Positions 8,964 to 18,756 of a DNA stretch of 64,000 nt are shown here, in pieces; the stretch's first letter is position 1, and the number at the start of each line of letters is the position of its first letter. The notes beneath the pieces are model-generated. The model made no database searches and was not told where the DNA came from. It worked only from the letters and a program-made list of their open reading frames with translations. A program made the position numbers and the translations under genes. The stretch spans positions 1,550,001 through 1,614,000 of the forward strand of contig NZ_JBISCD010000040.1 in NCBI RefSeq assembly GCF_044386045.1, read 5' to 3'. The DNA comes from Thalassobellus sediminis (GTDB taxonomy: Bacteria; Bacteroidota; Bacteroidia; Flavobacteriales; Flavobacteriaceae).

Positions 8964-9977
8964 TTATAAGATGTTTACTTCGGCTTCAATAGAAATATTA
9001 AAAAGACGCTTCACCGTTTTTTGTATTAATTTTGATAGATTTAAAATGTCTTCACCTTTTGCATTTCCATAATTTACTAGTACTAAAGCTTGTTTTTTAT
9101 GTACACCATAATTTCCAAAACGTTTTCCTTTAAATCCTGCTTTTTCAATAAGCCAACCTGCAGGAACTTTTACTTCATCATCCGAAACAATATAACTAGG
9201 AATGTCTTCAAAATTTTTTGCTAATATATTGAATTGTGATTTTGATATTACTGGGTTTTTAAAGAAGCTACCACTGTTACCAATATGTTTAGGGTCTGGT
9301 AGTTTGCTTTCTCTAATAGCTATAACTGCTTTTGAAACATCTTGAATAGTTGGCGTTTTTATTCCTGAATCTTCAAGTTGAGATGCAATAGCTCCATAAT
9401 TAATATTCAATTTATGGTTGCGTTTTGTAAGCTTGAAGGTAACACTTGTTATAATGTATTTGCCTTTAACTACATTTTTAAAGATGGAATTTCTATAGCC
9501 AAAATTACAATCAGCTTTATTAAAAGATTCTATGTTACCGGTTTCTATTGAAAGAGCTTCACATGAAACAAAATGATCTTTTAATTCTACGCCGTAAGCT
9601 CCAATGTTTTGTATAGGAGCTGTTCCTACATTTCCAGGAATTAAAGACATGTTTTCAAGACCTCCAAAATCATTTTTTAAACACCATAAAATAAGTTCAT
9701 GCCAATTTTCGCCAGCATTAACTTTAATTATGGCAAAATCTTCATCTTCAGAAACAATAGAAATCCCTTTTAAATTAAGTTGAATAACTAAAGCGTCTTG
9801 ATTTTTAGTTAGTAACATATTACTGCCACCACCTAAAATAAGTTTATTAGGTTGGTTTTTAAGAGATAGGGCTTTTTTTAAGCTATCTATGCTATTGACT
9901 GAAACAAAATAATCTGCTGTAACATCAATACCAAAAGTATTATATGGTTTTAAAGATATGTTTTGTTCTATATGCAC
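8964..9977 (-). CDS. murB: UDP-N-acetylmuramate dehydrogenase (type I)
   Basis: MurB reduces UDP-N-acetylenolpyruvoylglucosamine with NADPH to UDP-N-acetylmuramate in peptidoglycan synthesis. The 337 residues show the FAD-binding GGSNMLL and PGNVGTAPIQNIGAYG, the catalytic-serine segment GNSGSFFKNP and the C-terminal glutamate in IEAEVNIL, all of the type I (E. coli-like) form. The start is a GTG at 9977 that overlaps by one base the TAG stop of the aminotransferase gene, which points to coupled translation. Confidence 0.95.
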   Translation of the reverse strand: MHIEQNISLKPYNTFGIDVTADYFVSVNSIDSLKKALSLKNQPNKLILGGGSNMLLTKNQDALVIQLNLKGISIVSEDEDFAIIKVNAGENWHELILWCLKNDFGGLENMSLIPGNVGTAPIQNIGAYGVELKDHFVSCEALSIETGNIESFNKADCNFGYRNSIFKNVVKGKYIITSVTFKLTKRNHKLNINYGAIASQLEDSGIKTPTIQDVSKAVIAIRESKLPDPKHIGNSGSFFKNPVISKSQFNILAKNFEDIPSYIVSDDEVKVPAGWLIEKAGFKGKRFGNYGVHKKQALVLVNYGNAKGEDILNLSKLIQKTVKRLFNISIEAEVNIL

Positions 9978-11167
9978 TAGTCTTTATATGCTTTTAAAGC
10001 TTCTTTTAAAATATTAACAGCTTTTATTAGCTTCTCTTTATTAAGTACGTAAGCAATCCTGATTTGGTTTATGCCAATACCAGGGGAGGAGTAAAAGCCA
10101 GCTGCTGGAGCTACCATAACAGTCTCACCATCAATGTCAAAGTCTTCTAAAAGCCATTGTGCAAATTTATCAGAATTTTTTATAGGTAATTCTACCATAC
10201 AATAAAAAGCACCTTTAGGTTTAGCTATTTTTATACCTTCAATTTTTTGCAATTCTGTAATTAAAGTATCTCGTCTTTCAACATATTCTTTTGTAACAGC
10301 ATCAAAATAGCTTTGAGGTGTATCTAAAGCGGCCTCACTAGCAATTTGAGCATAAGTTGGAGGGCTTAAACGCGCTTGAGCATATTTTAAAACGGTTTGT
10401 CTTACGCTTTTGTTTTTTGTTACTAAACAACCAACTCTTGCGCCACACATACTGTAACGTTTAGAAACAGAGTCAATTATAATGGTGTATTCATCTAAGC
10501 CATCTAGTTGCATTACAGAAAAATGTTTGTTACCATCGTAAACAAATTCACGATACACTTCGTCTGCAATTAAAAATAAGTCATGCTTTTTGGCAATTTC
10601 ACCTAGTTGTTTAATTTCTTCTTCAGAATATAAATAGCCTGTAGGGTTTCCAGGGTTACAAATTAATATAGCTCTGGTTTTAGGTGTAATTAGTTTTTCA
10701 AATGTTTCAACAGATGGTAAAGCAAAATTGTCATCAATATTACATATTGCAGGAACTACTTTTACTCCAGTAGCTGTTGAGAACGCTATATAATTAGCAT
10801 AAAAGGGTTCTGAAATAATAACTTCATCACCTGGATCTATAATGCTGCTAAATAAAAAATAAAGGGCTTCACTAGCTCCTGTGGTTACAATAATATCTTT
10901 TGGAGATATTAATATGTTATGTTTTTTGTAATAAGCAGCAAGTTTTTTTCTATATGTTTCAGAGCCTTCCGATCTAGAATAAGAAAGTATTTCTACATCA
11001 TTATTCTTTACGGCTTCTAGAGCAATTTCAGGGGTTTTAATATCTGGTTGACCAATGTTTAAATGGTATATATGTTTACCCTCTTTTAAAGCTTGTTCAG
11101 CAAAAGGAACTAACTTACGTATAGGAGATTCTGGCATTAAGTGCCCTTTTTTTGATATAGTTGGCAT
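9977..11167 (-). CDS. PLP-dependent class I/II aminotransferase, probably aspartate aminotransferase
   Basis: At 396 residues this matches the Ib aspartate aminotransferase group. It has NPGNPTG for cofactor and substrate contacts, ADEVY, and the Schiff-base lysine near residue 236 in DSVSKRYSMCGARVG. It would exchange the amino group between aspartate and 2-oxoglutarate, but aromatic or branched substrates cannot be excluded from sequence. It is cotranscribed with murB. A second ATG lies ten codons in (before PESPIRKLVPF) and could be the true start. Confidence 0.9.
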   Translation of the reverse strand: MPTISKKGHLMPESPIRKLVPFAEQALKEGKHIYHLNIGQPDIKTPEIALEAVKNNDVEILSYSRSEGSETYRKKLAAYYKKHNILISPKDIIVTTGASEALYFLFSSIIDPGDEVIISEPFYANYIAFSTATGVKVVPAICNIDDNFALPSVETFEKLITPKTRAILICNPGNPTGYLYSEEEIKQLGEIAKKHDLFLIADEVYREFVYDGNKHFSVMQLDGLDEYTIIIDSVSKRYSMCGARVGCLVTKNKSVRQTVLKYAQARLSPPTYAQIASEAALDTPQSYFDAVTKEYVERRDTLITELQKIEGIKIAKPKGAFYCMVELPIKNSDKFAQWLLEDFDIDGETVMVAPAAGFYSSPGIGINQIRIAYVLNKEKLIKAVNILKEALKAYKD

Positions 11168-11287
11168 GTGTTTTATTTAGGTGCAAATATGAAGAAATTA
11201 TCTTAAAGTTTTTTTAAAAACGCTTCTAAATTAGAAGACTACTCTTAAGATTCGTAAATTTATTATGTTTAAACTGAATATTGAATA

Positions 11288-12622
11288 ATGAAAAAGCTTT
11301 TTATGCTCATAATATTGTTTTTTTGTGTGAATAATTTGAGTTTTTCTCAACAAAAATTCACTATTCAGAATAAAAAACAATCAGATAAAATTAGTTTCAA
11401 ACTAATTAATAATTTAATTGTTGTACCAGTCGAAATTAATGGTGTTATTTTGTCTTTTTTGATAGATACAGGAGTTACTAAATCAATGATTTTTAATTTT
11501 TTGAATGTATCAGATACTTTAAGGTTATACAATACAGAAAAAATATTTTTAAGAGGTTTAGGAGAAGGGAAGTCTATTGAAGCACTTAAATCTATTAAGA
11601 ATATTTTAAAAATAGGAGATGTAATAAATTTAGACCAAGATTTGTATGCTATATATGATTCAAATTTAAATTTTGCTCCCAGATTAGGAATTCCAATTCA
11701 CGGTATTATTGGTTATGATTTATTTAAAGATTTAGTGGTTGAAATAAATTATTCTAATAGATTTATTCGACTTACTAATCCTGAAAAATATAGATATAAA
11801 AAATGTGATAAGTGTGAGAGACTTAATTTAGAATTTTATAGAAATAAACCTTATATAAATGCAGAAATTAAAGTTAATGATGATAAAATTCCTATTAAAT
11901 TATTAATAGATTCTGGTGGGAGTGACTCAATCTGGTTATTTGAAGATGATTCATTAGGCATAGATTCTAAGGATAAATATTTCTATGATTTTTTAGGACA
12001 TGGTTTAAGTGGAAGTGTATATGGAAAACGCTCGAAACTAGAATCTTTTTATTTAAAAAGTTTCGAATTAAAAAACACGAATGTTGCTTATCCAGACTCA
12101 AGTTATACTCTACATGCAAGAAAAGTAAAAAATCGTAATGGTAGTTTGTCTGGTAATATATTAAAACGATTTAATGTTATAATTGATTATAACAAATCTA
12201 TAATAACACTAAAAAAAAATAGTCATTTTAAAGATAAGTTTAGTTATAATAAAAGTGGTATTGAATTAGCTCAAGACGGTTTAAGGTTTATTAAAGAATT
12301 AGATAATAAAATAAATTCTAATATGATAAAAAGTGCTGAATCTTCTACTAATACAAAAATTGTTATCGATACACAATATAAAATGTCTTTAAAGCCTGCC
12401 TATGCTATTGTAGAGTTAAGAAATAATTCTCCAGCACAAAAAGCAGGTTTGCAATTAGGAGATGTAATATTAAGCGTGAACGAAAAGCAAGCATTCAATT
12501 TTTCGTTACAACAATTAATGCATTTATTTTATGCAGAATCAGGGAAAAACATGAAGTTGAAAGTTGATAGAAAGGGTGAAATATTGACTTTTAAATTTCA
12601 ATTAGAAGATGTTTTTAAATAA
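11288..12622 (+). CDS. Secreted retropepsin-like aspartyl protease with PDZ domain
   Basis: The 444 residues begin with a signal peptide (cleavage near LSFSQQ). Two aspartic-protease half domains follow, with the active-site motifs FLIDTGVTKSM and LLIDSGGSDSI. A C-terminal PDZ domain reads NSPAQKAGLQLGDVILSVN. The two DTG/DSG motifs on one chain allow an intramolecular catalytic pair. The family is common and poorly characterised in Bacteroidota; periplasmic or outer-membrane-associated protein quality control is a plausible role. It is a single gene ended by a strong terminator and divergent from the aminotransferase-murB operon. Confidence 0.88.
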   Translation: MKKLFMLIILFFCVNNLSFSQQKFTIQNKKQSDKISFKLINNLIVVPVEINGVILSFLIDTGVTKSMIFNFLNVSDTLRLYNTEKIFLRGLGEGKSIEALKSIKNILKIGDVINLDQDLYAIYDSNLNFAPRLGIPIHGIIGYDLFKDLVVEINYSNRFIRLTNPEKYRYKKCDKCERLNLEFYRNKPYINAEIKVNDDKIPIKLLIDSGGSDSIWLFEDDSLGIDSKDKYFYDFLGHGLSGSVYGKRSKLESFYLKSFELKNTNVAYPDSSYTLHARKVKNRNGSLSGNILKRFNVIIDYNKSIITLKKNSHFKDKFSYNKSGIELAQDGLRFIKELDNKINSNMIKSAESSTNTKIVIDTQYKMSLKPAYAIVELRNNSPAQKAGLQLGDVILSVNEKQAFNFSLQQLMHLFYAESGKNMKLKVDRKGEILTFKFQLEDVFK

Positions 12623-12655
12623 AAAAGGTCTAAACATTAAGTTTAAACCTTTTTT
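12621..12655. terminator. Bidirectional terminator, protease gene / DUF1573 gene
   Basis: AAAAAAGGT-TAAAC (12621-12635) pairs with GTTTA-ACCTTTTTT (12641-12655) around a 5-nt loop. A-rich and T-rich flanks serve both converging genes. Confidence 0.85.
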
Positions 12656-12671
12656 ATGATATACTACACGA

Positions 12672-13097
12672 TTATTGTTGTACAATACTTTTGTCTTTCT
12701 TTTTTAAAACACTTTCCCCAGCAGAATCAACTACTAAGCCTTTTATTTTTAAAGCAATTGTTGGAGTATCTGCGTTAGAAATAACAGTAATTGTTTTTCT
12801 AATTGGATTTACTCTATTAGTGTCATATTTAACTTGAATTTCACCAGTTTTTCCTGGTAATATTGGTTCTTTAGACCATTTAGGAATCGTACAACCGCAA
12901 CTAGATGTAACCTTAGAAATAATTAAAGGAGCTTCGCCAGTATTGGTAAATTCAAATACACGTTTACCATCCGAACCTTTTTCAATCGTTCCGTAATCTA
13001 TAGTATCCGATTTAAATTCAATTTTTGCTACTTTGTCTTGAGCATTCAAGCTAAAACTTATTAATCCTATAAATAAAATTGTAATTAATTGTTTCAT
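12672..13097 (-). CDS. Secreted DUF1573 domain protein
   Basis: The 141 residues consist of a signal peptide (to about LNAQD) and one DUF1573 beta-sandwich, with the family pattern KSDTIDYGTIEKGSDGKRVF, SSCGCTIPKW and PGKTGEIQVKYD. The domain resembles the Ig-like folds of ASPM-SPD-2-Hydin proteins and occurs in many Bacteroidota exported proteins. No catalytic residues are evident and the role is unknown. It is a single gene. The gap to valS (13098-13329) shows no further gene. Confidence 0.85.
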   Translation of the reverse strand: MKQLITILFIGLISFSLNAQDKVAKIEFKSDTIDYGTIEKGSDGKRVFEFTNTGEAPLIISKVTSSCGCTIPKWSKEPILPGKTGEIQVKYDTNRVNPIRKTITVISNADTPTIALKIKGLVVDSAGESVLKKKDKSIVQQ

Positions 13098-13329
13098 ATT
13101 TTTTGTGTTTATATTATTTTATCAATAACCTTACTTCTTTTTATAAGGCTTATTTATTCTTTTTATCTGTTGTATTCTATGTCAAACATAGGTTCTTTTG
13201 CTGTCATCTGCAAAAATATTGGACGAAATGCATAAAACTTAACATGTTTTCTATAGTTATTCATTTAAAAATAAAGCCTTTTTTATTATTTCGATCTGTT
13301 ATCAACTTTCACAACAAAAGAAATATAAG

Positions 13330-13337
13330 TACTTTTG
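13330..13337 (+). promoter_or_regulatory. TAnnTTTG promoter box for valS
   Basis: TACTTTTG matches the Bacteroidota -7 consensus and lies 30 nt before the ATG at 13368. An in-frame TTG at 13335 falls inside this box and so cannot be the start codon. Confidence 0.55.
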
Positions 13338-13367
13338 CTCATCAATATTCAAAAACTATTCCAAAGT

Positions 13368-16004
13368 ATGCAAATTCCATCAAAGTATGATGCAAATCAG
13401 GTAGAAAGTAAGTGGTACGATTACTGGATGAAACATAATTATTTTCATTCAACACCAGACGAAAGAGAGCCTTATACTATAGTCATTCCACCGCCAAATG
13501 TTACGGGCGTATTGCACATGGGACACATGCTTAATAACACGATTCAAGATGTATTAATTCGTCGTGCGCGTTTACAAGGAAAAAATGCGTGTTGGGTACC
13601 AGGTACCGATCATGCATCAATTGCTACCGAAGCGAAGGTTGTTGCTAAGTTAAAAGAGCAGGGTATTGATAAAAATGACTTAACTCGTGATGAATTTTTA
13701 GCCCACGCTTGGGATTGGACACATGAGTACGGAGGTGTTATTTTAGAACAGTTGAAGAAATTAGGGTGTTCTTGTGATTGGGATAGAACGAAGTTTACCA
13801 TGGATGCTGACATGTCTGAAGCTGTAATAAAAGTGTTTGTAGATTTACATGAAAAAGGCTTGATTTATCGCGGTTATCGAATGGTAAACTGGGATCCAGA
13901 GGCAAAAACAACACTTTCTGATGAAGAAGTAATTCATGAAGAACGTCAAGGAAACCTATATTACTTAAATTATAAAATAGAAGGAAGTGATGATACGCTA
14001 ACTATAGCAACCACACGTCCTGAAACTATTTTTGGAGATACAGCAATTTGTATAAATCCTAATGATGAGCGTTTTGTACACTTACGTGGAAAAAAAGCCA
14101 TCGTGCCAATTTGTAATAGAGTTATTCCTATTATTGAAGATGAATATGTTGATGTGGAATTTGGAACAGGTTGTTTAAAAGTAACACCTGCGCATGACGA
14201 AAACGATAAAAATTTAGGTGATAAGCACAAATTAGAAGTTATTGATATTTTTAATGAAGATGCTAGTTTAAATAGTTTCGGACTTCATTTTGAAGGTCAA
14301 GATCGTTTTGTGGCTAGAAAATCAGTTGCTAAAGAATTAGAAGCATCTGGTGTTTTAGTTAAAACGGAAACTCATATAAATAAAGTAGGAACTTCAGAAA
14401 GAACGAAAGCAGTTATAGAGCCTCGTTTAAGCGATCAGTGGTTTTTAAAAATGGAAGAATTGGTAAAACCTGCAATTGAAGCTGTTTTAGGTGAAGATGC
14501 CGATATAAAATTGTTTCCAAAGAAATTTGAAAATACCTACCGTCATTGGATGACAAATATTCGCGATTGGAATATTTCGCGTCAACTCCTTTGGGGACAA
14601 CAAATTCCTGCATATTTCTATGGTGATGGAAAAGAGGATTTTGTAGTTGCAGAAAATATTGAAGAAGCTTTAATAAAAGCAAGAGTAGCAGTTAACAATC
14701 AAGAGTTAACAGCCGATAGTTTACGTCAGGATACAGATGCGCTAGATACTTGGTTCTCATCTTGGTTATGGCCAATGAGTGTGTTTGATGGTATTCGTAA
14801 CCCAGAAAACGAAGAAATAAAATATTACTACCCAACAAACGATTTAGTTACAGGACCCGATATTCTTTTCTTTTGGGTAGCCCGAATGATTATTGCAGGT
14901 TACGAGTATAAAGACGATAAGCCGTTTAATAATGTGTATTTAACAGGTTTGGTTCGCGATAAGCAACGTCGAAAAATGAGTAAAAGTTTAGGGAATTCTC
15001 CTGATGCTTTAAAACTTATTGAGCAATATAGTGCCGATGGTGTTCGTGTTGGATTACTATTAAGTTCTGCTGCTGGAAACGATTTAATGTTTGATGAAGC
15101 ACTTTGCCAACAAGGAAAAGCATTTGGAAATAAAATTTGGAATGCTTTTAGATTGATTCAAGGTTGGGAAATTGATGAAACTATTCCACAGCCAGAAACC
15201 TCAAAAGTAGGGTTGGAGTGGTATGAAGCTAAGTTTCAAAAAGCTTTAGTAGAAATAGAAGATCATTTCAGTAAATACAGATTAAGTGATGCCTTAATGG
15301 CCATTTACAAGTTAATCATGGACGATTTTTCGTCATGGTTATTAGAAATTATCAAGCCAGCGTATCAAAAACCTATTGATGCTAAAACATATAAATCGGT
15401 TATTGAAGCTTTCGAAAATAATCTTAAAGTATTGCATCCGTTTATGCCATTTTTATCTGAAGATATCTGGCAGTATATTGTTGAAAGAACTCCAGAAGAA
15501 GCATTAATTGTTGCTAAATGGCCAGAATCTAAAGCTATAAATGAAACGTTAATTACTGAATTTGAATTTGCTTCGGAAGTTATTTCTGGAATTAGAAACA
15601 TTCGTAAACAAAAGAATATTGCTTTTAAAGATGCTATTGGTTTTTCAGTTATAAACAATGAAAAGGCGAATACTACTTTTAATGGCGTTATAGCCAAATT
15701 AGGAAACCTTGAAAGTATAGAAGATACTACGGAAGCTATTGAAGGCGCTTTAACATTCAGAGTAAAATCTAACGAGTATTTTATTCCTATGGTTGGAGCT
15801 ATTGATGTGGAAGCTGAAATTAAGAAGCTTACCGAAGAGTTAAACTATACCGAAGGCTTTTTAAAATCGGTACAAAAGAAACTATCTAACGAGCGTTTTG
15901 TTGCAGGAGCACCAGAGCAAGTTATAGCAAACGAACGTAAAAAAGAAGCCGATGCTCTAGCTAAGATTGAAACTTTAAAAACGAGTTTGGCTAGTTTGGG
16001 GTAG
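13368..16004 (+). CDS. valS: Valyl-tRNA synthetase
   Basis: This class I enzyme charges tRNA-Val. From the ATG at 13368 it has 878 residues, normal for ValS. The catalytic signatures are [14 protein letters not shown] (HIGH type) near the N-terminus and KMSKSLGNS (KMSKS). An editing domain lies between them, with [12 protein letters not shown]. The anticodon-binding helical domain and a C-terminal coiled-coil arm ([20 protein letters not shown]) complete the protein. It is monocistronic. No clear hairpin terminator follows; the next sequence is the structured repeat at 16020. Confidence 0.97.
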   Translation: MQIPSKYDANQVESKWYDYWMKHNYFHSTPDEREPYTIVIPPPNVTGVLHMGHMLNNTIQDVLIRRARLQGKNACWVPGTDHASIATEAKVVAKLKEQGIDKNDLTRDEFLAHAWDWTHEYGGVILEQLKKLGCSCDWDRTKFTMDADMSEAVIKVFVDLHEKGLIYRGYRMVNWDPEAKTTLSDEEVIHEERQGNLYYLNYKIEGSDDTLTIATTRPETIFGDTAICINPNDERFVHLRGKKAIVPICNRVIPIIEDEYVDVEFGTGCLKVTPAHDENDKNLGDKHKLEVIDIFNEDASLNSFGLHFEGQDRFVARKSVAKELEASGVLVKTETHINKVGTSERTKAVIEPRLSDQWFLKMEELVKPAIEAVLGEDADIKLFPKKFENTYRHWMTNIRDWNISRQLLWGQQIPAYFYGDGKEDFVVAENIEEALIKARVAVNNQELTADSLRQDTDALDTWFSSWLWPMSVFDGIRNPENEEIKYYYPTNDLVTGPDILFFWVARMIIAGYEYKDDKPFNNVYLTGLVRDKQRRKMSKSLGNSPDALKLIEQYSADGVRVGLLLSSAAGNDLMFDEALCQQGKAFGNKIWNAFRLIQGWEIDETIPQPETSKVGLEWYEAKFQKALVEIEDHFSKYRLSDALMAIYKLIMDDFSSWLLEIIKPAYQKPIDAKTYKSVIEAFENNLKVLHPFMPFLSEDIWQYIVERTPEEALIVAKWPESKAINETLITEFEFASEVISGIRNIRKQKNIAFKDAIGFSVINNEKANTTFNGVIAKLGNLESIEDTTEAIEGALTFRVKSNEYFIPMVGAIDVEAEIKKLTEELNYTEGFLKSVQKKLSNERFVAGAPEQVIANERKKEADALAKIETLKTSLASLG

Positions 16005-16019
16005 GTTTTTAGGAGGTTC

Positions 16020-16116
16020 GTTTAACGGTTATGTATAACAATAGTGCGGTTTTGTGTCCGAGGATTTTCCGCAGGAAAATCAGAGCGACCAAATGCGCAC
16101 TAACCTTTGGTTAAGC
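16020..16116. repeat. Structured intergenic element with attC-like ends
   Basis: Nested inverted repeats span 97 nt: GTTTAAC (16020-16026) with GTTAAGC (16110-16116), TAGTGCG (16042-16048) with CGCACTA (16096-16102), and a perfect hairpin GATTTTCC-GCA-GGAAAATC (16063-16081). The outer pair fits the RYYYAAC and GTTRRRY consensus of integron attC sites, and the inner pair would be the L boxes. The two spacers are unequal (15 and 7 nt), which is not typical of attC. The 10-mer TTCGTTTAAC at 16017-16026 recurs inverted at 16713-16722, on the far side of the orphan gene. Confidence 0.4.
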
Positions 16117-16171
16117 ATTAATTTAGAATTGTTTTCATAAAATGTTGTCACTGACTTTTTAATTCAAAAAA

Positions 16172-16600
16172 TCAATTTCCTGAATATATTTCATCAATTC
16201 TTTTAATAATTGAATTATTGAAATTATTCTTCTTATTACGCAGTTTTCCTAAGCCCCAAATGATACTTTCGGCTTTTACATTCGTCTTAATTTTTTTATT
16301 ACCAACTAGTCTTTCAAGAGATAGTTCTAGAGTTAATTTTGAATAAATTCCTAAATTTAAAAGTGAGGATTTGTTTACGGTAAATCTATTGTCATTTTTA
16401 AAATCAATTTCCTTTTCATTCCAAGATATTCCTTTAATATGACTCTCAATTTTTGTTGTTGAACCATCAACATTTTTATCATTGAGTTTGTTTTGAGTTT
16501 CAATATTTGTATTAGTTTTAAAATAATAAAAAGGGCTAAAAAAATGGAGTAATATAATTCCGGTAAAAATTAATAACACTTTTCGTTTTTTTAAAATCAT
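16172..16600 (-). CDS. Hypothetical membrane-anchored protein
   Basis: The 142 residues have an N-terminal hydrophobic anchor or signal (KVLLIFTGIILLHFFSPF) followed by a polar, lysine- and asparagine-rich domain. I recognise no family. The gene lies between an attC-like structured element and an inverted copy of its 10-nt edge, with 150-200 nt of non-coding sequence on each side. This looks like a small accessory insertion between valS and the LamG gene. Short length and lack of relatives make the coding call moderate. Confidence 0.55.
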   Translation of the reverse strand: MILKKRKVLLIFTGIILLHFFSPFYYFKTNTNIETQNKLNDKNVDGSTTKIESHIKGISWNEKEIDFKNDNRFTVNKSSLLNLGIYSKLTLELSLERLVGNKKIKTNVKAESIIWGLGKLRNKKNNFNNSIIKRIDEIYSGN

Positions 16601-16811
16601 AACTTGGTTATTTGATTTTAGTTTTTGTTGATTTTTAACTTGTTTACAACTACGTTGATATGAAATCGTTTTAATACTGCAATAAATTCAATATAAATAT
16701 TTTATTTCATATGTTAAACGAAGTTAGCTAAAATTTCTGACAAACTCAAGTGCGTAAATAACCAAAAAGCGTACTAAAAGAAGAAGGGGGAATGATAGCT
16801 GCTAATTACAT

Positions 16812-17747
16812 CTATTTAGAAATAATAATTTTTTGAACAGAGGTTTTATTCCCAGAATTAATAACTAAGAAATACATTCCAGAATTTAAGTTATTACTAT
16901 TTATATCTAGTTTGTGAGATCCTATATTTTTAAAGTCATTAAAAATGGTTGCGACTTCTTTCCCAAGAATATTAATTATTTTTATTGAAACTTTTCCAGG
17001 TTCATCTAACTGATAAGTAACTAGACTGGATGAAGATATAGGATTAGGCGAAACTTTGGTAATTAATTGGTTTTTATCATTTTCTTTAACGCCTAAACTA
17101 CTAATTTCCATAAACTCTGTTGGACTAAGTACAGACGGTGTCACTTTTACTGAATGTATAGCGCCTTTAAACCACGAAACTTTGTTCAATCTTACTCCTA
17201 AAGAAGTTTGACCAGAATTAATTATCTGGTAGTCAACATTGCCTTCTAATTCTTTTTGGCCATTAACATAATGCGCCATCACACCATCTTTATATGTCAA
17301 TGCTGCGTGGTTCCAAGTATCTAAGTTGTGGGTAAAAGAATAATCTAATAAGGCTTTACTTGAACTTCCAGATTTTATAAACGTATCAAGCGTCCAATTA
17401 TCATCATTATTGTTTCGTAATTCTATGAGTATTCTGTTACTATCATCTTGTTGAAAATGAAGAAACCGTTGTTCTGTGCCACCACTAGTATAAGGTTTGA
17501 AAATAATTTCAACAGTAAATGCAGTAACTCCAGCCATAGGATTGTTAGCTACAATAAGGCCGTCATCAATACCGTTAAATTCAACAGCAGAACCTATATC
17601 GGTTTCTATTACTTTAGGATTTCCAATAATTTCAACATTATTTCCTCCAATTATTGAAAGATTGTCAACTTGCCAAAATATAGGTTCTTGAGCAATGCAT
17701 ATTGATAATGAATTGAGTACTAAAATTATTGAAATAAATTTCTGCAT
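16812..17747 (-). CDS. Secreted LamG/concanavalin-like protein with type IX sorting domain
   Basis: From the ATG at 17747 the protein has 311 residues. A signal peptide (MQKFISIILVLNSLSICIAQ) is followed by one LamG-type lectin/glucanase-like domain at about residues 30-215. The C-terminal 75 residues are a type A Por secretion domain, with the signature VSPNPISS, a VSIKIINILGKEV segment and NSGMYFLVI...KKIIISK-type end. Such tails direct export through the outer membrane by the type IX system and are then removed. The domain likely binds or displays at the cell surface; no catalytic residues are evident. An upstream in-frame start at 17783 would give an odd extension before the signal peptide and is rejected. 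Confidence 0.88.
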   Translation of the reverse strand: MQKFISIILVLNSLSICIAQEPIFWQVDNLSIIGGNNVEIIGNPKVIETDIGSAVEFNGIDDGLIVANNPMAGVTAFTVEIIFKPYTSGGTEQRFLHFQQDDSNRILIELRNNNDDNWTLDTFIKSGSSSKALLDYSFTHNLDTWNHAALTYKDGVMAHYVNGQKELEGNVDYQIINSGQTSLGVRLNKVSWFKGAIHSVKVTPSVLSPTEFMEISSLGVKENDKNQLITKVSPNPISSSSLVTYQLDEPGKVSIKIINILGKEVATIFNDFKNIGSHKLDINSNNLNSGMYFLVINSGNKTSVQKIIISK

Positions 17748-17840
17748 TTTATGCTTTTTAGTTGAAATAATTCTTGCTAGCAACTTAATAATATGAGTGG
17801 TTATTAAGAGTTAAATAGAATTGACGAAATAGTGTTTTTA

Positions 17841-18107
17841 TTACTCTCTATACAAAAAGTAATTATTTACTAAATCAATGTAGTTTTGTTTAGCTTCGTC
17901 TTCGTTAACGTTTTTAGCTTGAAATAAGGCATTTGTTTTAAAAGCATTAATTATAGGTTCTTTGCTTTTAGGTCTTCCGTAGTCGTTAGTGGCCTTTTTA
18001 TAATAAGCGTAGAGCTTTAAAAGGGTGTCCGCAGGAAAAGGCTCGGTATGTGCATTAACTCGCTTTACCGCTTCTTTAAATTCGATGTCTAGTGCCTCTC
18101 TACTCAT
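17841..18107 (-). CDS. Acyl-CoA-binding protein
   Basis: This is a four-helix ACBP of 88 residues from the ATG at 18107, close to the 86-90 usual for the family. It has the acyl-CoA contact segment YAYYKKATNDYG (YxxYKxAT type). It binds medium- to long-chain acyl-CoA in the cytosol. The chosen ATG overlaps the psd stop by 8 nt (AATGAGTAG); an in-frame start 27 nt earlier would extend the overlap to 35 nt. Its place after cdsA and psd suggests a role in supplying acyl groups to membrane lipid synthesis. Confidence 0.9.
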   Translation of the reverse strand: MSREALDIEFKEAVKRVNAHTEPFPADTLLKLYAYYKKATNDYGRPKSKEPIINAFKTNALFQAKNVNEDEAKQNYIDLVNNYFLYRE

Positions 18108-18756
18108 TAACTTCTGCAATAATACTTTCTCCACCTCTAACTTTTTGGTTAAGTGTTACTTTAATGTTGGTGTCTAGAGGTAAAAATAAATCAACTCTAG
18201 ATCCAAATTTTATAAAGCCAGAATCACCTCCTTGGGTGGCTTTATCGTTTTGCTTTGCATAATTTACAATACGCTTTGCTAAAGCTCCTGCTATTTGCCT
18301 ATAAAGCACTTTTCCGTAAGTTTCATTTTCTACAACTACAGTAGTGCGTTCATTTTCTTCACTAGCTTTAGGGTGCCATGCTACTAAAAATTTACCGGGA
18401 TGGTATTTACTAAAAATCACATGTCCGCTAATTGGATAACGAGTCACATGAACATTTATTGGAGACATAAACACACTAACTTGTATGCGTTTTTCTTTAA
18501 AATATTCTTTTTCAAATACTTCTTCAATAACCACAACTTTACCATCAACAGGTGAAACTACATGTTTGTCGTTTAAAATAGTATGACGTTTTGGGTTTCT
18601 AAAAAACTGAAGTATAATTATTAAGAAAGCAAACAAAGCAATCATAACAAATATTTGTAACCATTTAATTGAGATATAAGAATCTGCTAATAAAAATGAA
18701 GCAGCTACTAAAATAAATGTTATAATTATAATTTTATGTCCTTCTTTATGAAACAT
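18100..18756 (-). CDS. psd: Phosphatidylserine decarboxylase
   Basis: The 218-residue protein converts phosphatidylserine to phosphatidylethanolamine. It has one or two N-terminal transmembrane helices and the short bacterial form of the family. The self-cleavage serine that becomes the pyruvoyl group is in GFIKFGSRVDLFLP (GS), and HVTRYPISG is conserved. The gene overlaps cdsA by 11 nt and is followed by the acyl-CoA-binding protein gene. The order LUD-cdsA-psd-ACBP is, to my knowledge, conserved in flavobacteria. Confidence 0.95.
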   Translation of the reverse strand: MFHKEGHKIIIITFILVAASFLLADSYISIKWLQIFVMIALFAFLIIILQFFRNPKRHTILNDKHVVSPVDGKVVVIEEVFEKEYFKEKRIQVSVFMSPINVHVTRYPISGHVIFSKYHPGKFLVAWHPKASEENERTTVVVENETYGKVLYRQIAGALAKRIVNYAKQNDKATQGGDSGFIKFGSRVDLFLPLDTNIKVTLNQKVRGGESIIAEVNE

